A DNA stretch of 64,000 bases from contig NZ_CP044227.1 in NCBI RefSeq assembly GCF_008727735.1, positions 2,830,001 to 2,894,000 of the forward strand, given 5' to 3'. Below are positions 9,924 to 17,569 of this stretch, one piece after another. A program made the position numbers and the translations under genes. The notes beneath the pieces are model-generated. The model made no database searches, was not told where the DNA came from, and saw nothing but the letters and a program-made list of their open reading frames with translations. How positions within the stretch are numbered: the stretch's first letter is position 1; each line of letters opens with the position of its first letter. Origin of the DNA: Flintibacter sp. KGMB00164 (lineage in GTDB: Bacteria; Bacillota; Clostridia; Oscillospirales; Oscillospiraceae).

Positions 9924-9986
9924 GTTGAATTTCTCCTTTTCTATCCTAAATTGACCCCCCATGGGGTTATTCCTGTGGTCAGGGTT

Positions 9987-9992
9987 ATTATA
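9987..9992 (-). promoter_or_regulatory. gapA -10 box
   Basis: A perfect TATAAT on the minus strand, 64 bp before the gapA start. No convincing -35 box was found. Confidence 0.5.
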
Positions 9993-10070
9993 TCCCGATT
10001 TAACCCGTTTTGGTAGTGTCTTTTTTCATATATTTTAGAGAATTTTTCCGGTAAAATTAGCAATAGAGCA

Positions 10071-10098
10071 GGGATAAGCGCTGGCTTATCCCTTTTTT
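10071..10098 (+). terminator. Orphan plus-strand terminator upstream of gapA
   Basis: GGGATAAGC/GCTTATCCC stem with a GCTG loop and a TTTTTT tail. No gene precedes it on the plus strand, so it may end a short RNA. The rest of 9993-10340 holds nothing else I can identify. Confidence 0.55.
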
Positions 10099-10359
10099 CT
10101 TGGCCTAAGAAGGCTTTAGTCCCGCCCTGTGCTCCTTAAGGCCGCTCCAGAGCTTCATGCCGCCGCTGTTTTGGCCTCCGATTTTTTCCATTTTGCGCCA
10201 ATTTTCCTCTTCTTTCCCTTGTTGTCTCATCCACTTTTTGATATACTGATTTTTACAATCAAGAAGTGGTTGATTTCCGTATATCCTTTAAGAGAGAAAG
10301 CCCGGCGCAGCGCCGGTTTCTGTTCTGCCGCAGTTTGATTCTACGGCCAGGAGGTTATT

Positions 10360-11421
10360 ATGTCCCAGTCCAATTCCACTGCCCTGGAGCGGCTGCCTGA
10401 GGGGGCTATCCAGCTCTGCCAGGGCCGTATCCATGCTTTTAACCGGGCCGCCGGAGCCCAGTTCCCTGAGCTGGCCGTGGGAGACCAGCCCCCCGCCTTT
10501 TTGGCTCCCGCCTTGGGAGACCAGACCGCGGGTGTCTTTCTCCACCAGGGGGTGGAGTATGTCTTCAGCCGCACCCCCCAGGACTGCTGCCAGCTGCTGC
10601 TGGTCCACCCCTCCTCCCAGTCCGCCCTGACCGACCGCCAGCTGGACGGCTTTGTGCGCCAGATGCGCACCTTTATGCAGGAGATGCTCCTGCCGGTCCA
10701 GCTGCTCTCCGACGATCTCTCCCGGGCGGGAGGCGATCCATCAGGCCGGGATGCCGCCTTTCAGAAGACCTTCTGCCGGATGCACCGGCTGCTGTCCAAC
10801 CTGGACTATCTGCGTTCCCTGGGCTCGTCCCAGGCCTTTTTCCAACCCATCACCATGGACCTGGTGGGGCTGTGCGGCCGTCTCAGCGATGAGGCCGCCT
10901 CCCTGCTGGAGGGCGCCGGGGTGACCCTCACCTTCCGCTGCAACAGCAGTTCCCTGCTGATTCCCGGCGACCCGGACCTGCTGTCCAAGCTGATTCTCAC
11001 CCTGCTGTCCAACGCGGCCAAGGCCGCTCCCCAGGGCTCGGTCTTCCTCACCCTAGCCCAGCGCCGGGACCGGGCCATCCTCTCGGTCACCGACAGCGGC
11101 CAGGATTTTGCCCAGGAGGATCTGGACACCCTCTTCCCCTCTCCCCTGCCCGACGACCGCATCCCGGACCCCCAGGAGGGCGCAGGCATGGGGCTGGCCA
11201 TCGCCCGGCACATCGTGGCCCTCCACAAGGGCACCATGCTGTTGGAGCGCCGGGAGAGCGGCGCACTGCTGTCGGTGGTCTCTCTGCCCACCGGACCGCT
11301 GGACACCCGGCTGCAGGTCCAGTCCCCCCGCATCGAGGACACCGGCGGGCTCTCCCCCGTGTTGGTGGAGCTGTCTGACGTGCTTCCCCAGTCTATGTTC
11401 CGCACGGAAGATTACGATTAA
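10360..11421 (+). CDS. Soluble histidine-kinase-like protein (HATPase domain)
   Basis: A 353-residue protein with no membrane segment or signal peptide. The N-terminal third shows no domain I recognise. A helical stretch around residues 100-160 (with MHRLLSNLDYLRSL) resembles a dimerisation/phosphoacceptor region. Residues 200-310 are a GHKL ATPase domain: N box LTLLSNAAKAA, G1 VTDSGQDF, G2 GAGMGLAIARHI. Whether the His in MHRLL is phosphorylated is uncertain. No response regulator gene is next to it, so it is an orphan. The start has GGAGG 8 nt upstream. It shares a bidirectional terminator with the convergent DUF1846 gene. A two-component kinase role is inference from the domain. Confidence 0.8.
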   Translation: MSQSNSTALERLPEGAIQLCQGRIHAFNRAAGAQFPELAVGDQPPAFLAPALGDQTAGVFLHQGVEYVFSRTPQDCCQLLLVHPSSQSALTDRQLDGFVRQMRTFMQEMLLPVQLLSDDLSRAGGDPSGRDAAFQKTFCRMHRLLSNLDYLRSLGSSQAFFQPITMDLVGLCGRLSDEAASLLEGAGVTLTFRCNSSSLLIPGDPDLLSKLILTLLSNAAKAAPQGSVFLTLAQRRDRAILSVTDSGQDFAQEDLDTLFPSPLPDDRIPDPQEGAGMGLAIARHIVALHKGTMLLERRESGALLSVVSLPTGPLDTRLQVQSPRIEDTGGLSPVLVELSDVLPQSMFRTEDYD

Positions 11422-11458
11422 AAAACCGCGCCTTTCCATTGGGAAAGGCGCGGTTTTT
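11421..11458. terminator. Bidirectional terminator between convergent genes
   Basis: AAAACCGCGCCTTTCC pairs with GGAAAGGCGCGGTTTT and has U runs on both strands. It serves both the kinase-like gene and the DUF1846 gene. Confidence 0.92.
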
Positions 11459-11464
11459 CTAATC

Positions 11465-12952
11465 TTACCGGTGGTAGAGCTTGTTGCTCTGATACTGGGG
11501 CTCGCAGGTGAGCTGCAGACCCAGCTTCTTATAAGTCATCTCGTCGGGGGGAGAGAGCATGACGGAGCAGTGGGCCTGGCAGCCCTTCAGCTGAGCCAGG
11601 GACCGCAGGGCCTGGGCGGCCTTGGGGTCGGCGTTGGCGGAAGAGGCCAGGGCGATGAGCACCTCGTCGGAGTGGAGCCGGGGGTTGTTGGAGCCCAGGA
11701 ACTTGACCTTGACGGTCTGGATAGGCTCAATGGCACTCTGGGCGATCAGGTGCACCCCGTGGCCGCCCACGCCGGAGAGAGCCTTCAGCGCGTTGAGCAG
11801 GGCGGCGGCGGAGCAGCCCATCAGCTCGGAGGTCTTGCCGGTGACCATCTGGCCGTCGGGCAGCTCGATGGCCATGGCAGGCTCACCGGTCTCCTCGGCC
11901 AACTGATTGGCCTGAGCCACCACACTGCGCTCCGCGGTGGTCACTCCCGCCTGCTGCATCAGCAGCTCCAGCTTGTACACCGCGTGATCCACGTCCTTGC
12001 CCTGGCGGCGCTCACACAGGGCGTCGTAGTAGCGGCGCACGATCTCCTGCCGGGCGGCATCCTGACAGGCCTCGTCATCATAGATGCAGTTGCCCGCCAT
12101 GTTCACGCCCATGTCGGTGGGAGACTTGTAGGGGCAGGTGCCGGTGATCTTCTCAAACATGGCCGACAGGACGGGGAACACCTCCACGTCCCGGTTGTAG
12201 TTGACGGTGGTCTCCCCGTAAGCCTGGAGGTGGAAGGGGTCGATCATGTTCACGTCGTCCAGGTCGGCGGTGGCTGCCTCGTAGGCCAGGTTCACCGGGT
12301 GCTTGAGGGGCAGGTTCCAGATGGGGAAGGTCTCAAACTTGGCGTAGCCGGCGGTGACGCCCCGCTTGTGCTCGTGGTAGAGCTGGCTGAGGCAAGTGGC
12401 CATCTTGCCGCTGCCCGGGCCGGGAGCAGTGATCACCACCAGGGGGCGGGTGGTCTCCACATAGTCGTTCTTGCCAAAGCCATCGTCGGAGACGATCTGG
12501 GCAATGTTGTGGGGATAGCCGGCGATGGGATAGTGGCGGTACACCCGCACGCCCAGGCTCTCCAGCCGCTTCTGGAACAGGTCGGCCGCCTGCTGGCCGG
12601 CGTACTGGGTCACAACCACGCTGCCCACGTACAGATCCATGCCCCGGAAGGCGTCAATGAGACGCAGCACGTCGCTGTCGTAGGTGATGCCCAGGTCGCC
12701 CCGGACCTTGTTCTTTTCAATGTCAGCGGCGTTAATGACCAGAATGATCTCCGCCTTGTCCTTCATCTGGGCCAGCATGCGGATCTTACTGTCCGGCTCA
12801 AAGCCAGGCAGCACCCGGCTGGCGTGAAAGTCGTCAAACAGCTTGCCGCCAAACTCCAGGTACAGCTTGCCCCCGAACTGGGCAATGCGCTCCTGGATGT
12901 GCTGGGACTGCATGGTAAGATATTTTTGGTTGTCAAAGCCCTGTCTGGTCAT
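11465..12952 (-). CDS. DUF1846 (UPF0371) domain protein
   Basis: A 495-residue cytoplasmic protein of the DUF1846 family, common in Firmicutes, with no settled biochemical role. Recognisable family stretches include GFDNQKYL at the start, FGGKLYLEFGGKLFDDFHASRVLPGFEPD (residues 26-54) and a nucleotide-binding-like APGPGSGKMATCLSQ near residue 180. Length is normal and there is no membrane segment. The start at 12952 has GAGGTGACGG directly upstream. It is transcribed alone. The gap 12953-13283 to the next gene holds only a GC-rich hairpin and no gene I can support. Confidence 0.9.
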   Translation of the reverse strand: MTRQGFDNQKYLTMQSQHIQERIAQFGGKLYLEFGGKLFDDFHASRVLPGFEPDSKIRMLAQMKDKAEIILVINAADIEKNKVRGDLGITYDSDVLRLIDAFRGMDLYVGSVVVTQYAGQQAADLFQKRLESLGVRVYRHYPIAGYPHNIAQIVSDDGFGKNDYVETTRPLVVITAPGPGSGKMATCLSQLYHEHKRGVTAGYAKFETFPIWNLPLKHPVNLAYEAATADLDDVNMIDPFHLQAYGETTVNYNRDVEVFPVLSAMFEKITGTCPYKSPTDMGVNMAGNCIYDDEACQDAARQEIVRRYYDALCERRQGKDVDHAVYKLELLMQQAGVTTAERSVVAQANQLAEETGEPAMAIELPDGQMVTGKTSELMGCSAAALLNALKALSGVGGHGVHLIAQSAIEPIQTVKVKFLGSNNPRLHSDEVLIALASSANADPKAAQALRSLAQLKGCQAHCSVMLSPPDEMTYKKLGLQLTCEPQYQSNKLYHR

Positions 12953-13225
12953 ACCGTCACCTCGTCATAGTTTACCCCCGGCGGGCAAGGCGGCCTTTCG
13001 GCGCGGACAGATCTCAAGTCTGCTTGTTCCACCGAGGGTTGATTCCAAATCATTTCAAAAATATTCAGCCTTTATTTTATGCTTTTCGGCATGGCCGCGT
13101 CAAGTGGTTTGCCCGAAAGAGTTGACCAGACCGAGGGGTAAGTTTTTGTGAAAAAAGCGGGTAGTATTCCCGGTTATTTTATGATAAAATGTAAAAACTA
13201 TCCCCTTTTTTACGAAAGCTTTACG

Positions 13226-13254
13226 TTACCCCCGGGGCGTCCCGGGGGCTTTTT
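13226..13254 (+). terminator. GC-rich hairpin with U run before the exporter gene
   Basis: CCCCCGGG/CCCGGGGG stem followed by CTTTTT, ending about 30 bp before the start codon of the TauE/SafE gene. It could be an attenuator in the leader, since no gene precedes it on this strand. Confidence 0.5.
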
Positions 13255-13283
13255 CCGGGAAATTTGCCCTTGGAGGTGCCCTT

Positions 13284-14060
13284 ATGCTTTCTGAACAATT
13301 GCTGCATACCCTGCTGATCGTCTGCCCCCTGGTCTTTTTGGGCGGACTGGTGGACGCGGTGGCCGGCGGCGGCGGACTGATCACACTGCCCGCCTATCTG
13401 CTGGCCGGCCTGCCCCCCCATGCCGCCTCTGCCACCAATAAGTGCGGCAACGTGTGGGGCACCCTACTGGCCACCTACCGATTCCTCAAGCGGGGTGAGG
13501 TCCATCTCTCCAGCGCGGTGTGCGGCGGCGTGGGCGCTCTGATCGGAGCCTGGGCCGGCGCCAAGCTCAACATGATCATGCCGGAGCGTTACCTCTATTA
13601 TCTGATGTTGATCATCGTGCCGGTGATGGCTGTTTTCCTGCTGTTCAAGCGGGAGTTCGGCACCGAGGACCACTCCCATGAGCTCTCTCCCCGGCGGCTG
13701 CTGATCCTGTCTCTGGGAATCGGGCTGGTCATGGGCTGTTACGACGGCTTCTTCGGCCCCGGCGCAGGCACCTTCCTGATGCTGGCCTTTACCGGGCTGT
13801 GTAAATTTGATCTGCTCACCGCCTCGGGTAATACGAAAGTGGCTAATTCCGCTTCCAATGTGGCCTCGCTGGTCACCTTTGCCCTGGCCGGACAGGTGGT
13901 CTGGTCCGTGGGCATCCCCGCTGCCATCTGCGGCATCGCAGGAGGCTATGTGGGTTCCGGTCTGGCGCTGAAGAATGGAGCGAAGGTCATCCGGCCCATG
14001 TTCTTTGTGGTGCTGGCCCTGCTCACCATCCGCCTGATTTATGATCTGCTTGTCGCATGA
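13284..14060 (+). CDS. TauE/SafE (TSUP) family membrane transporter
   Basis: Predicted exporter of organic or inorganic sulfur anions; the family includes sulfite and sulfoacetate exporters, but the substrate here is unknown. The 258-residue protein has about eight membrane segments and the two family half-motifs: GGLVDAVAGGGGLITLP (residues 20-36) and GCYDGFFGPGAGTFLM (residues 152-167). GGAGG lies 8 nt before the ATG. The gene stands alone and its stop codon runs directly into triple-hairpin element T2. Confidence 0.9.
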   Translation: MLSEQLLHTLLIVCPLVFLGGLVDAVAGGGGLITLPAYLLAGLPPHAASATNKCGNVWGTLLATYRFLKRGEVHLSSAVCGGVGALIGAWAGAKLNMIMPERYLYYLMLIIVPVMAVFLLFKREFGTEDHSHELSPRRLLILSLGIGLVMGCYDGFFGPGAGTFLMLAFTGLCKFDLLTASGNTKVANSASNVASLVTFALAGQVVWSVGIPAAICGIAGGYVGSGLALKNGAKVIRPMFFVVLALLTIRLIYDLLVA

Positions 14061-14180
14061 CCTACTTTTCTTGAAAGAAAAGTAGGCAAAAGAACTTTCC
14101 GCAAAGCTTCGCTTTGCCTCTGCGCCCGAACCAAAAAGATACGTGGGAGTGACATCATCCGTCGCTCCCACGTTTTGTTT
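14061..14180 (+). repeat. 3'-end triple-hairpin element T2
   Basis: Starts at the first base after the exporter stop codon: CCTACTTTTCTTG/AAAGAAAAGTAGG, then CGCAAAGCTTCGCTTTGC, then GTGGGAGTGAC/GTCGCTCCCAC and a T-rich tail. It has the same order and direction as every other copy. Confidence 0.88.
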
Positions 14181-14185
14181 TTGTA

Positions 14186-14515
14186 TTCTGCCCAGCCACC
14201 CTGGTTCTTCCAGAGTAGGCGGTGTGCGTACAGCGCAGGTATTCGCAAATTTCAGACCCGGGTAGGGCCTAAGGCCCGAGGCAAGAAGGACCAGATGGTC
14301 TTGTTATCGGAGACGCCGGACGCAAGTTCCAAGTTCTCAAGAGGGCGTCCCCCGTAAAATGGGGGCTTGGGGGCAAGCCGCCTATGAGCGCCCGCTGCGC
14401 GAAGGCGCTCATCGAAGGCGGCCCCCAACGCATCTCAAGGTGAATTGCCCCAAAGGGGCAAGAGAGGGTGGCCTGGGCCATTGGTTACTTTCTGGGCGAA
14501 CAGAAAGTAACACAC
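14186..14515 (+). repeat. Composite repeat, copy C (single right arm)
   Basis: Only the right half of the forward element is present, from the AGAGTAGGCGGTGT block through GGCGTCCCCCGTA and the TGAGCGCC/GGCGCTCA hairpin to a TTACTTTCTG/CAGAAAGTAA end hairpin. About 45 bp of extra sequence lies before the end hairpin. Confidence 0.75.
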
Positions 14516-14540
14516 GCCCCCCGGCGCACCGTGTGCGCCT

Positions 14541-15740
14541 TTATGCTTTCAGCCCCAGCAGCACCTGGGACACGCTCTTAGCAAACAGCCGCGCCCCGGC
14601 CAAGGCCTCGGTAAGTGTATTTCCGTGTCCCCCTACCTCTACCAGCAAAGAGCCGGTGGACAGGTTCTGGTTATACCGGCTGTTGCGCAGCACAATGGGC
14701 CGGGCCAGGGTGACATAGTCAGAAATCAGCTCCTGCTGATATCGAATCGCCAGAGCCAGGTTGTCGATCCAGTAAGGGTGGGACGCTCCGCCGCCGTCGG
14801 TACCCACCACCAGCATCACCTGAGCCACTTTTTCCCCATTTTCCTGGCTGACCAATTTATAGATGGAGCCATCGTTTCCCACCAGAGCATCCCGGTGGAC
14901 ATCCAGAATGATTTTAATGGAGGGGTACTTGGCCAGCCAGTCCTTCACCGCCGCGCCCGAGCGGTCATAGGCCCCGTTATAGGCGGGGTAGTCGTACAAA
15001 TTGGTGTCGTGGATGACCTCAAACCCATTTTCCCGGAAAATTTTGGCCATCTCCTCCCCCACCCGCACCATGTTGCGGGTACAGTCGGTGGTGCGATAGG
15101 AATCGCTCTCTTGGTAGGTGAGGCCGTCGCTCTGGGAGTAGGCCTCGCTGCCGTGGGTATGTAAAATCAGAATCTGAGGGCCTTCTCCCAGTGTAAAATG
15201 GACCATTCCCGCAGAAAATACCGATTCATCCAGGCTCTTGCCTGTGCGGTTATAGAGGTACACCCCATTTTGGCTGAGGTACTGCCCTCCCTCCTTTCCT
15301 ACACCGGTCATCTCCAGGATTCCGTCCTGAGACACCGGCGGCTGAAGGGGCGTATCCACCTGGTCATCGTCGTCCGGAGCCTCCTCCGGTTCTGTGGAGG
15401 GCTCCGACGAATCCGACGAATTTTGCTGTTCCTGCTGCTGGCCCTGAATTTGGCCTTCCACCTCGTCCTGTCCCGCCGAGAGCAGGGCGGACTGCCCCAC
15501 CAGCAGTCGGTTCCAGCCTGTGAGACTTCCCTGCACAGTCTCTTCGGGCAGAGAGCCCAGCTGGCTCTCCAGCAGAGCAACCGCCACCGCCGGGCGGTCC
15601 GCCCAGGTGCGCAGCACCTCTGTTACGCCCGACAGGTCGGCGGTCATCGTCACCCCCCACACTGCCACCGCCGCCAGACCAAGCCCCACGCCGCGGCGCA
15701 TTGCCCGCTGCCAGTGGTTTTTTCTTCCTCGGTTTGCCAT
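14541..15740 (-). CDS. spoIIP: Stage II sporulation protein P
   Basis: Forespore-septum cell wall hydrolase (amidase and endopeptidase) that works with SpoIID and SpoIIM during engulfment. Of 399 residues, the first 45 include a membrane anchor (GLGLAAVAVWGVTMTA). Residues 90-140 are a Gln/Ser/Glu/Asp-rich linker. The catalytic domain begins near residue 170 with ILHTHGSEAY, then DVHRDA and LLVEVGGHGNTLTEA, carrying the zinc-ligand His and Glu residues of the amidase fold. The start at 15740 has GGGGTGG upstream; 15773 lacks a site. A sigma-E-like -10 lies 32 bp upstream. It is a single-gene unit. Confidence 0.93.
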   Translation of the reverse strand: MANRGRKNHWQRAMRRGVGLGLAAVAVWGVTMTADLSGVTEVLRTWADRPAVAVALLESQLGSLPEETVQGSLTGWNRLLVGQSALLSAGQDEVEGQIQGQQQEQQNSSDSSEPSTEPEEAPDDDDQVDTPLQPPVSQDGILEMTGVGKEGGQYLSQNGVYLYNRTGKSLDESVFSAGMVHFTLGEGPQILILHTHGSEAYSQSDGLTYQESDSYRTTDCTRNMVRVGEEMAKIFRENGFEVIHDTNLYDYPAYNGAYDRSGAAVKDWLAKYPSIKIILDVHRDALVGNDGSIYKLVSQENGEKVAQVMLVVGTDGGGASHPYWIDNLALAIRYQQELISDYVTLARPIVLRNSRYNQNLSTGSLLVEVGGHGNTLTEALAGARLFAKSVSQVLLGLKA

Positions 15741-15767
15741 GGTACCACCCCTTATCCTGCGTGTCAC

Positions 15768-15800
15768 TTCCACTGTATGTAAGAGGCGGCGGGGTTATGT
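15768..15800 (-). promoter_or_regulatory. Possible sigma-E promoter of spoIIP
   Basis: CATACAGT (15772-15779) is close to the sigma-E -10 consensus. ACATAA about 14 bp upstream is a weak -35 match. The call rests on the known sigma-E control of spoIIP in Bacillus. Confidence 0.35.
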
Positions 15801-15825
15801 CTACATGGGTATGTTATTCTTAGCG

Positions 15826-16021
15826 GGTTCCGCCCTGCGGGGCGAACCCCAGAGGCGAAGCGAAGCTCCGTATAAAGCTTTTTTGCTTCCTTTTTTCACG
15901 AAAAAAGGAAGTGGGAGCGACGGAATCCGTCACTCCCACTGGAAATCTATTTACGGGCGCAGAGGCAAAGCGAAGCTTTGCAGGAAGTTCTTTTGCCTAC
16001 TTTTCTTTCAAGAAAAGTAGG
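15826..16021 (-). repeat. 3'-end triple-hairpin element T3 with a partial second copy
   Basis: A complete element (15910-16021) starts at the thiolase stop codon. Behind it, in the same direction, a variant of hairpins 1 and 2 (CTTCCTTTTTTC/GAAAAAAGGAAG, then AGCTTCGCTTCGCC) repeats, ending in the GGTTCGCCCCGCAGGGCGG hairpin typical of the composite repeat. Confidence 0.8.
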
Positions 16022-17281
16022 TCAGCACTTCTCGAAGATGGTGGCAACGCCCTGGCCGCCGCCGATGCACAGAGTAGCCAGACCCTTCTTGGCCTCGTCG
16101 CGCTTCTGCATCTCGTGCAGCAGGGTGACGATGATACGGGCGCCGGAAGCGCCGACGGGGTGACCCAGAGCGATGGCACCGCCGTTGACGTTGACCTTGC
16201 TCATATCAAAGTGCAGCTCACGAGCCACAGCGATGGACTGAGCAGCAAAGGCCTCGTTGGCCTCGATCAGGTCCATATCCTCGATCTTCAGGCCGGCCTT
16301 CTCCATAGCCTGACGGGAAGCGGGCACAGGACCCACGCCCATGATCTTGGGATCCACGCCGCCCTGGCCCCAGGAGACCAGCTTGGCCATGGGCTTCAGA
16401 CCATACTTCTCCACGGCCTCGCCGGAAGCCAGCACGATGGCGGCAGCGCCGTCGTTGATGCCGGAGGCGTTGGCAGCGGTGACACGCTGGACGTGCTTCT
16501 TGGTGTCGGCCTCATGGACCTGGGTGACCTCAAAGGTGTGGACGATCTCGTCCTCCACGCCCTCGGGACCCACGGGGAAGGCGCCGCGCAGCTTGGAGAT
16601 ACCCTCGGCGGTCACACCGGCGCGGGGGAACTCGTCCACCTTGAACTCCACCATTTCCTTCTTCTTCTTGATCATGATGGGCACGATCTCGTCGTCGAAG
16701 CGGCCGGCCTTCTGAGCAGCCTCAGCCTTATTCTGAGAGGAAGCGGCGAACTCGTCCAGCTCCTCGCGGGTGATGCCCCACACGTCGCAGATGTTCTCGG
16801 CGGTGGTGCCCATGTGATAGTTGTTATAAGCGTCCCACAGGCCGTCCTTGATCATGGTGTCCACGACCTTCTTGTCGCCCATGCGGGCGCCCCAGCGCTC
16901 GTCAGGCAGAGCAAAGGGAGCAGCGGACATGTTCTCGGTGCCGCCGGCCAGGACCACATCAGCGTCGCCGGCCAGGATGCTGCGGGCGCCCTCGATGACG
17001 CTCTTCATACCGGAGCCGCACACCATACCCACGGTGTAAGCGGGAACCTGGAAGGGGATACCGGCCTTCACAGCGGCCTGGCGGGCAGGGTTCTGGCCCA
17101 GACCAGCGGTGAGGATGCAGCCGAACATAACCTCGTCTACCTGCTCGGGCTTCACGCCGGCGCGGTTGAGGGCTTCCTTCATGACCACAGCGCCCATCTC
17201 AGCGGCGGGCACATCCTTCAGGCTTCCGCCAAAGGAACCGATGGCGGTGCGGCAGCAGTTGACAACATAGACTTCTTTCAT
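16022..17281 (-). CDS. thlA: Acetyl-CoA acetyltransferase (thiolase)
   Basis: Condenses two acetyl-CoA to acetoacetyl-CoA, the first step of the clostridial butyrate route, or works in reverse in degradation. Motifs: MVCGSGMKS with the acyl-Cys88, [19 protein letters not shown] (base His) and CIGGGQG with the second Cys near the C terminus. The protein has 419 residues, about 27 more than usual; the extra part ([20 protein letters not shown] and neighbours) sits just before NASGINDGA. The start at 17281 has GGAGG 9 nt upstream. It has its own promoter and ends in element T3. No other butyrate gene is nearby, so the pathway assignment is inference. Confidence 0.93.
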   Translation of the reverse strand: MKEVYVVNCCRTAIGSFGGSLKDVPAAEMGAVVMKEALNRAGVKPEQVDEVMFGCILTAGLGQNPARQAAVKAGIPFQVPAYTVGMVCGSGMKSVIEGARSILAGDADVVLAGGTENMSAAPFALPDERWGARMGDKKVVDTMIKDGLWDAYNNYHMGTTAENICDVWGITREELDEFAASSQNKAEAAQKAGRFDDEIVPIMIKKKKEMVEFKVDEFPRAGVTAEGISKLRGAFPVGPEGVEDEIVHTFEVTQVHEADTKKHVQRVTAANASGINDGAAAIVLASGEAVEKYGLKPMAKLVSWGQGGVDPKIMGVGPVPASRQAMEKAGLKIEDMDLIEANEAFAAQSIAVARELHFDMSKVNVNGGAIALGHPVGASGARIIVTLLHEMQKRDEAKKGLATLCIGGGQGVATIFEKC

Positions 17282-17346
17282 CGCTCTGTTACCTCCAAAA
17301 ATGTGTTGTGGCGTCATAAGGCGCCCTTCGTTCCGCTCTTGACTGC

Positions 17347-17375
17347 ATTATATCGAAGGAATCTGGAAAAATCAA
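17347..17375 (-). promoter_or_regulatory. Thiolase promoter
   Basis: TTGATT (17370-17375) and TATAAT (17347-17352) with a 17-bp spacer, 66 bp before the thiolase start. Confidence 0.75.
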
Positions 17376-17525
17376 TACAATTTTTTGTGCTTTCTGGCCT
17401 CCTTTCTGTCTGAGAGTGACAAATTCACGCTATTTTAAGCGAAGTTGAGAACTTTTCCTCCGGTAATTCGTTAAATTTTTGACAAAATAATTTTTTGCCT
17501 GTTTTTTCTCTTTCTCAAAAAAATC

Positions 17526-17565
17526 ACCGGCCTTCTCCCACAGCGGGAGAAGGCCGGTATTTTTT
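17526..17565 (-). terminator. Terminator of the GntR-ABC operon
   Basis: ACCGGCCTTCTCCC with GGGAGAAGGCCGGT. The minus strand has a U-rich stretch beyond the hairpin (complement of 17512-17523), and a U run on the plus strand suggests a bidirectional role. Confidence 0.85.
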
Positions 17566-17569
17566 GCTT

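Noticed and set aside
11108-12970. A 620-codon plus-strand frame opposite the DUF1846 gene.
   Set aside because: It is a GC-driven shadow of DUF1846, with low-complexity composition and no family motif; similar shadows oppose gapA, thiolase, pgi, mfd and the BMP operon.
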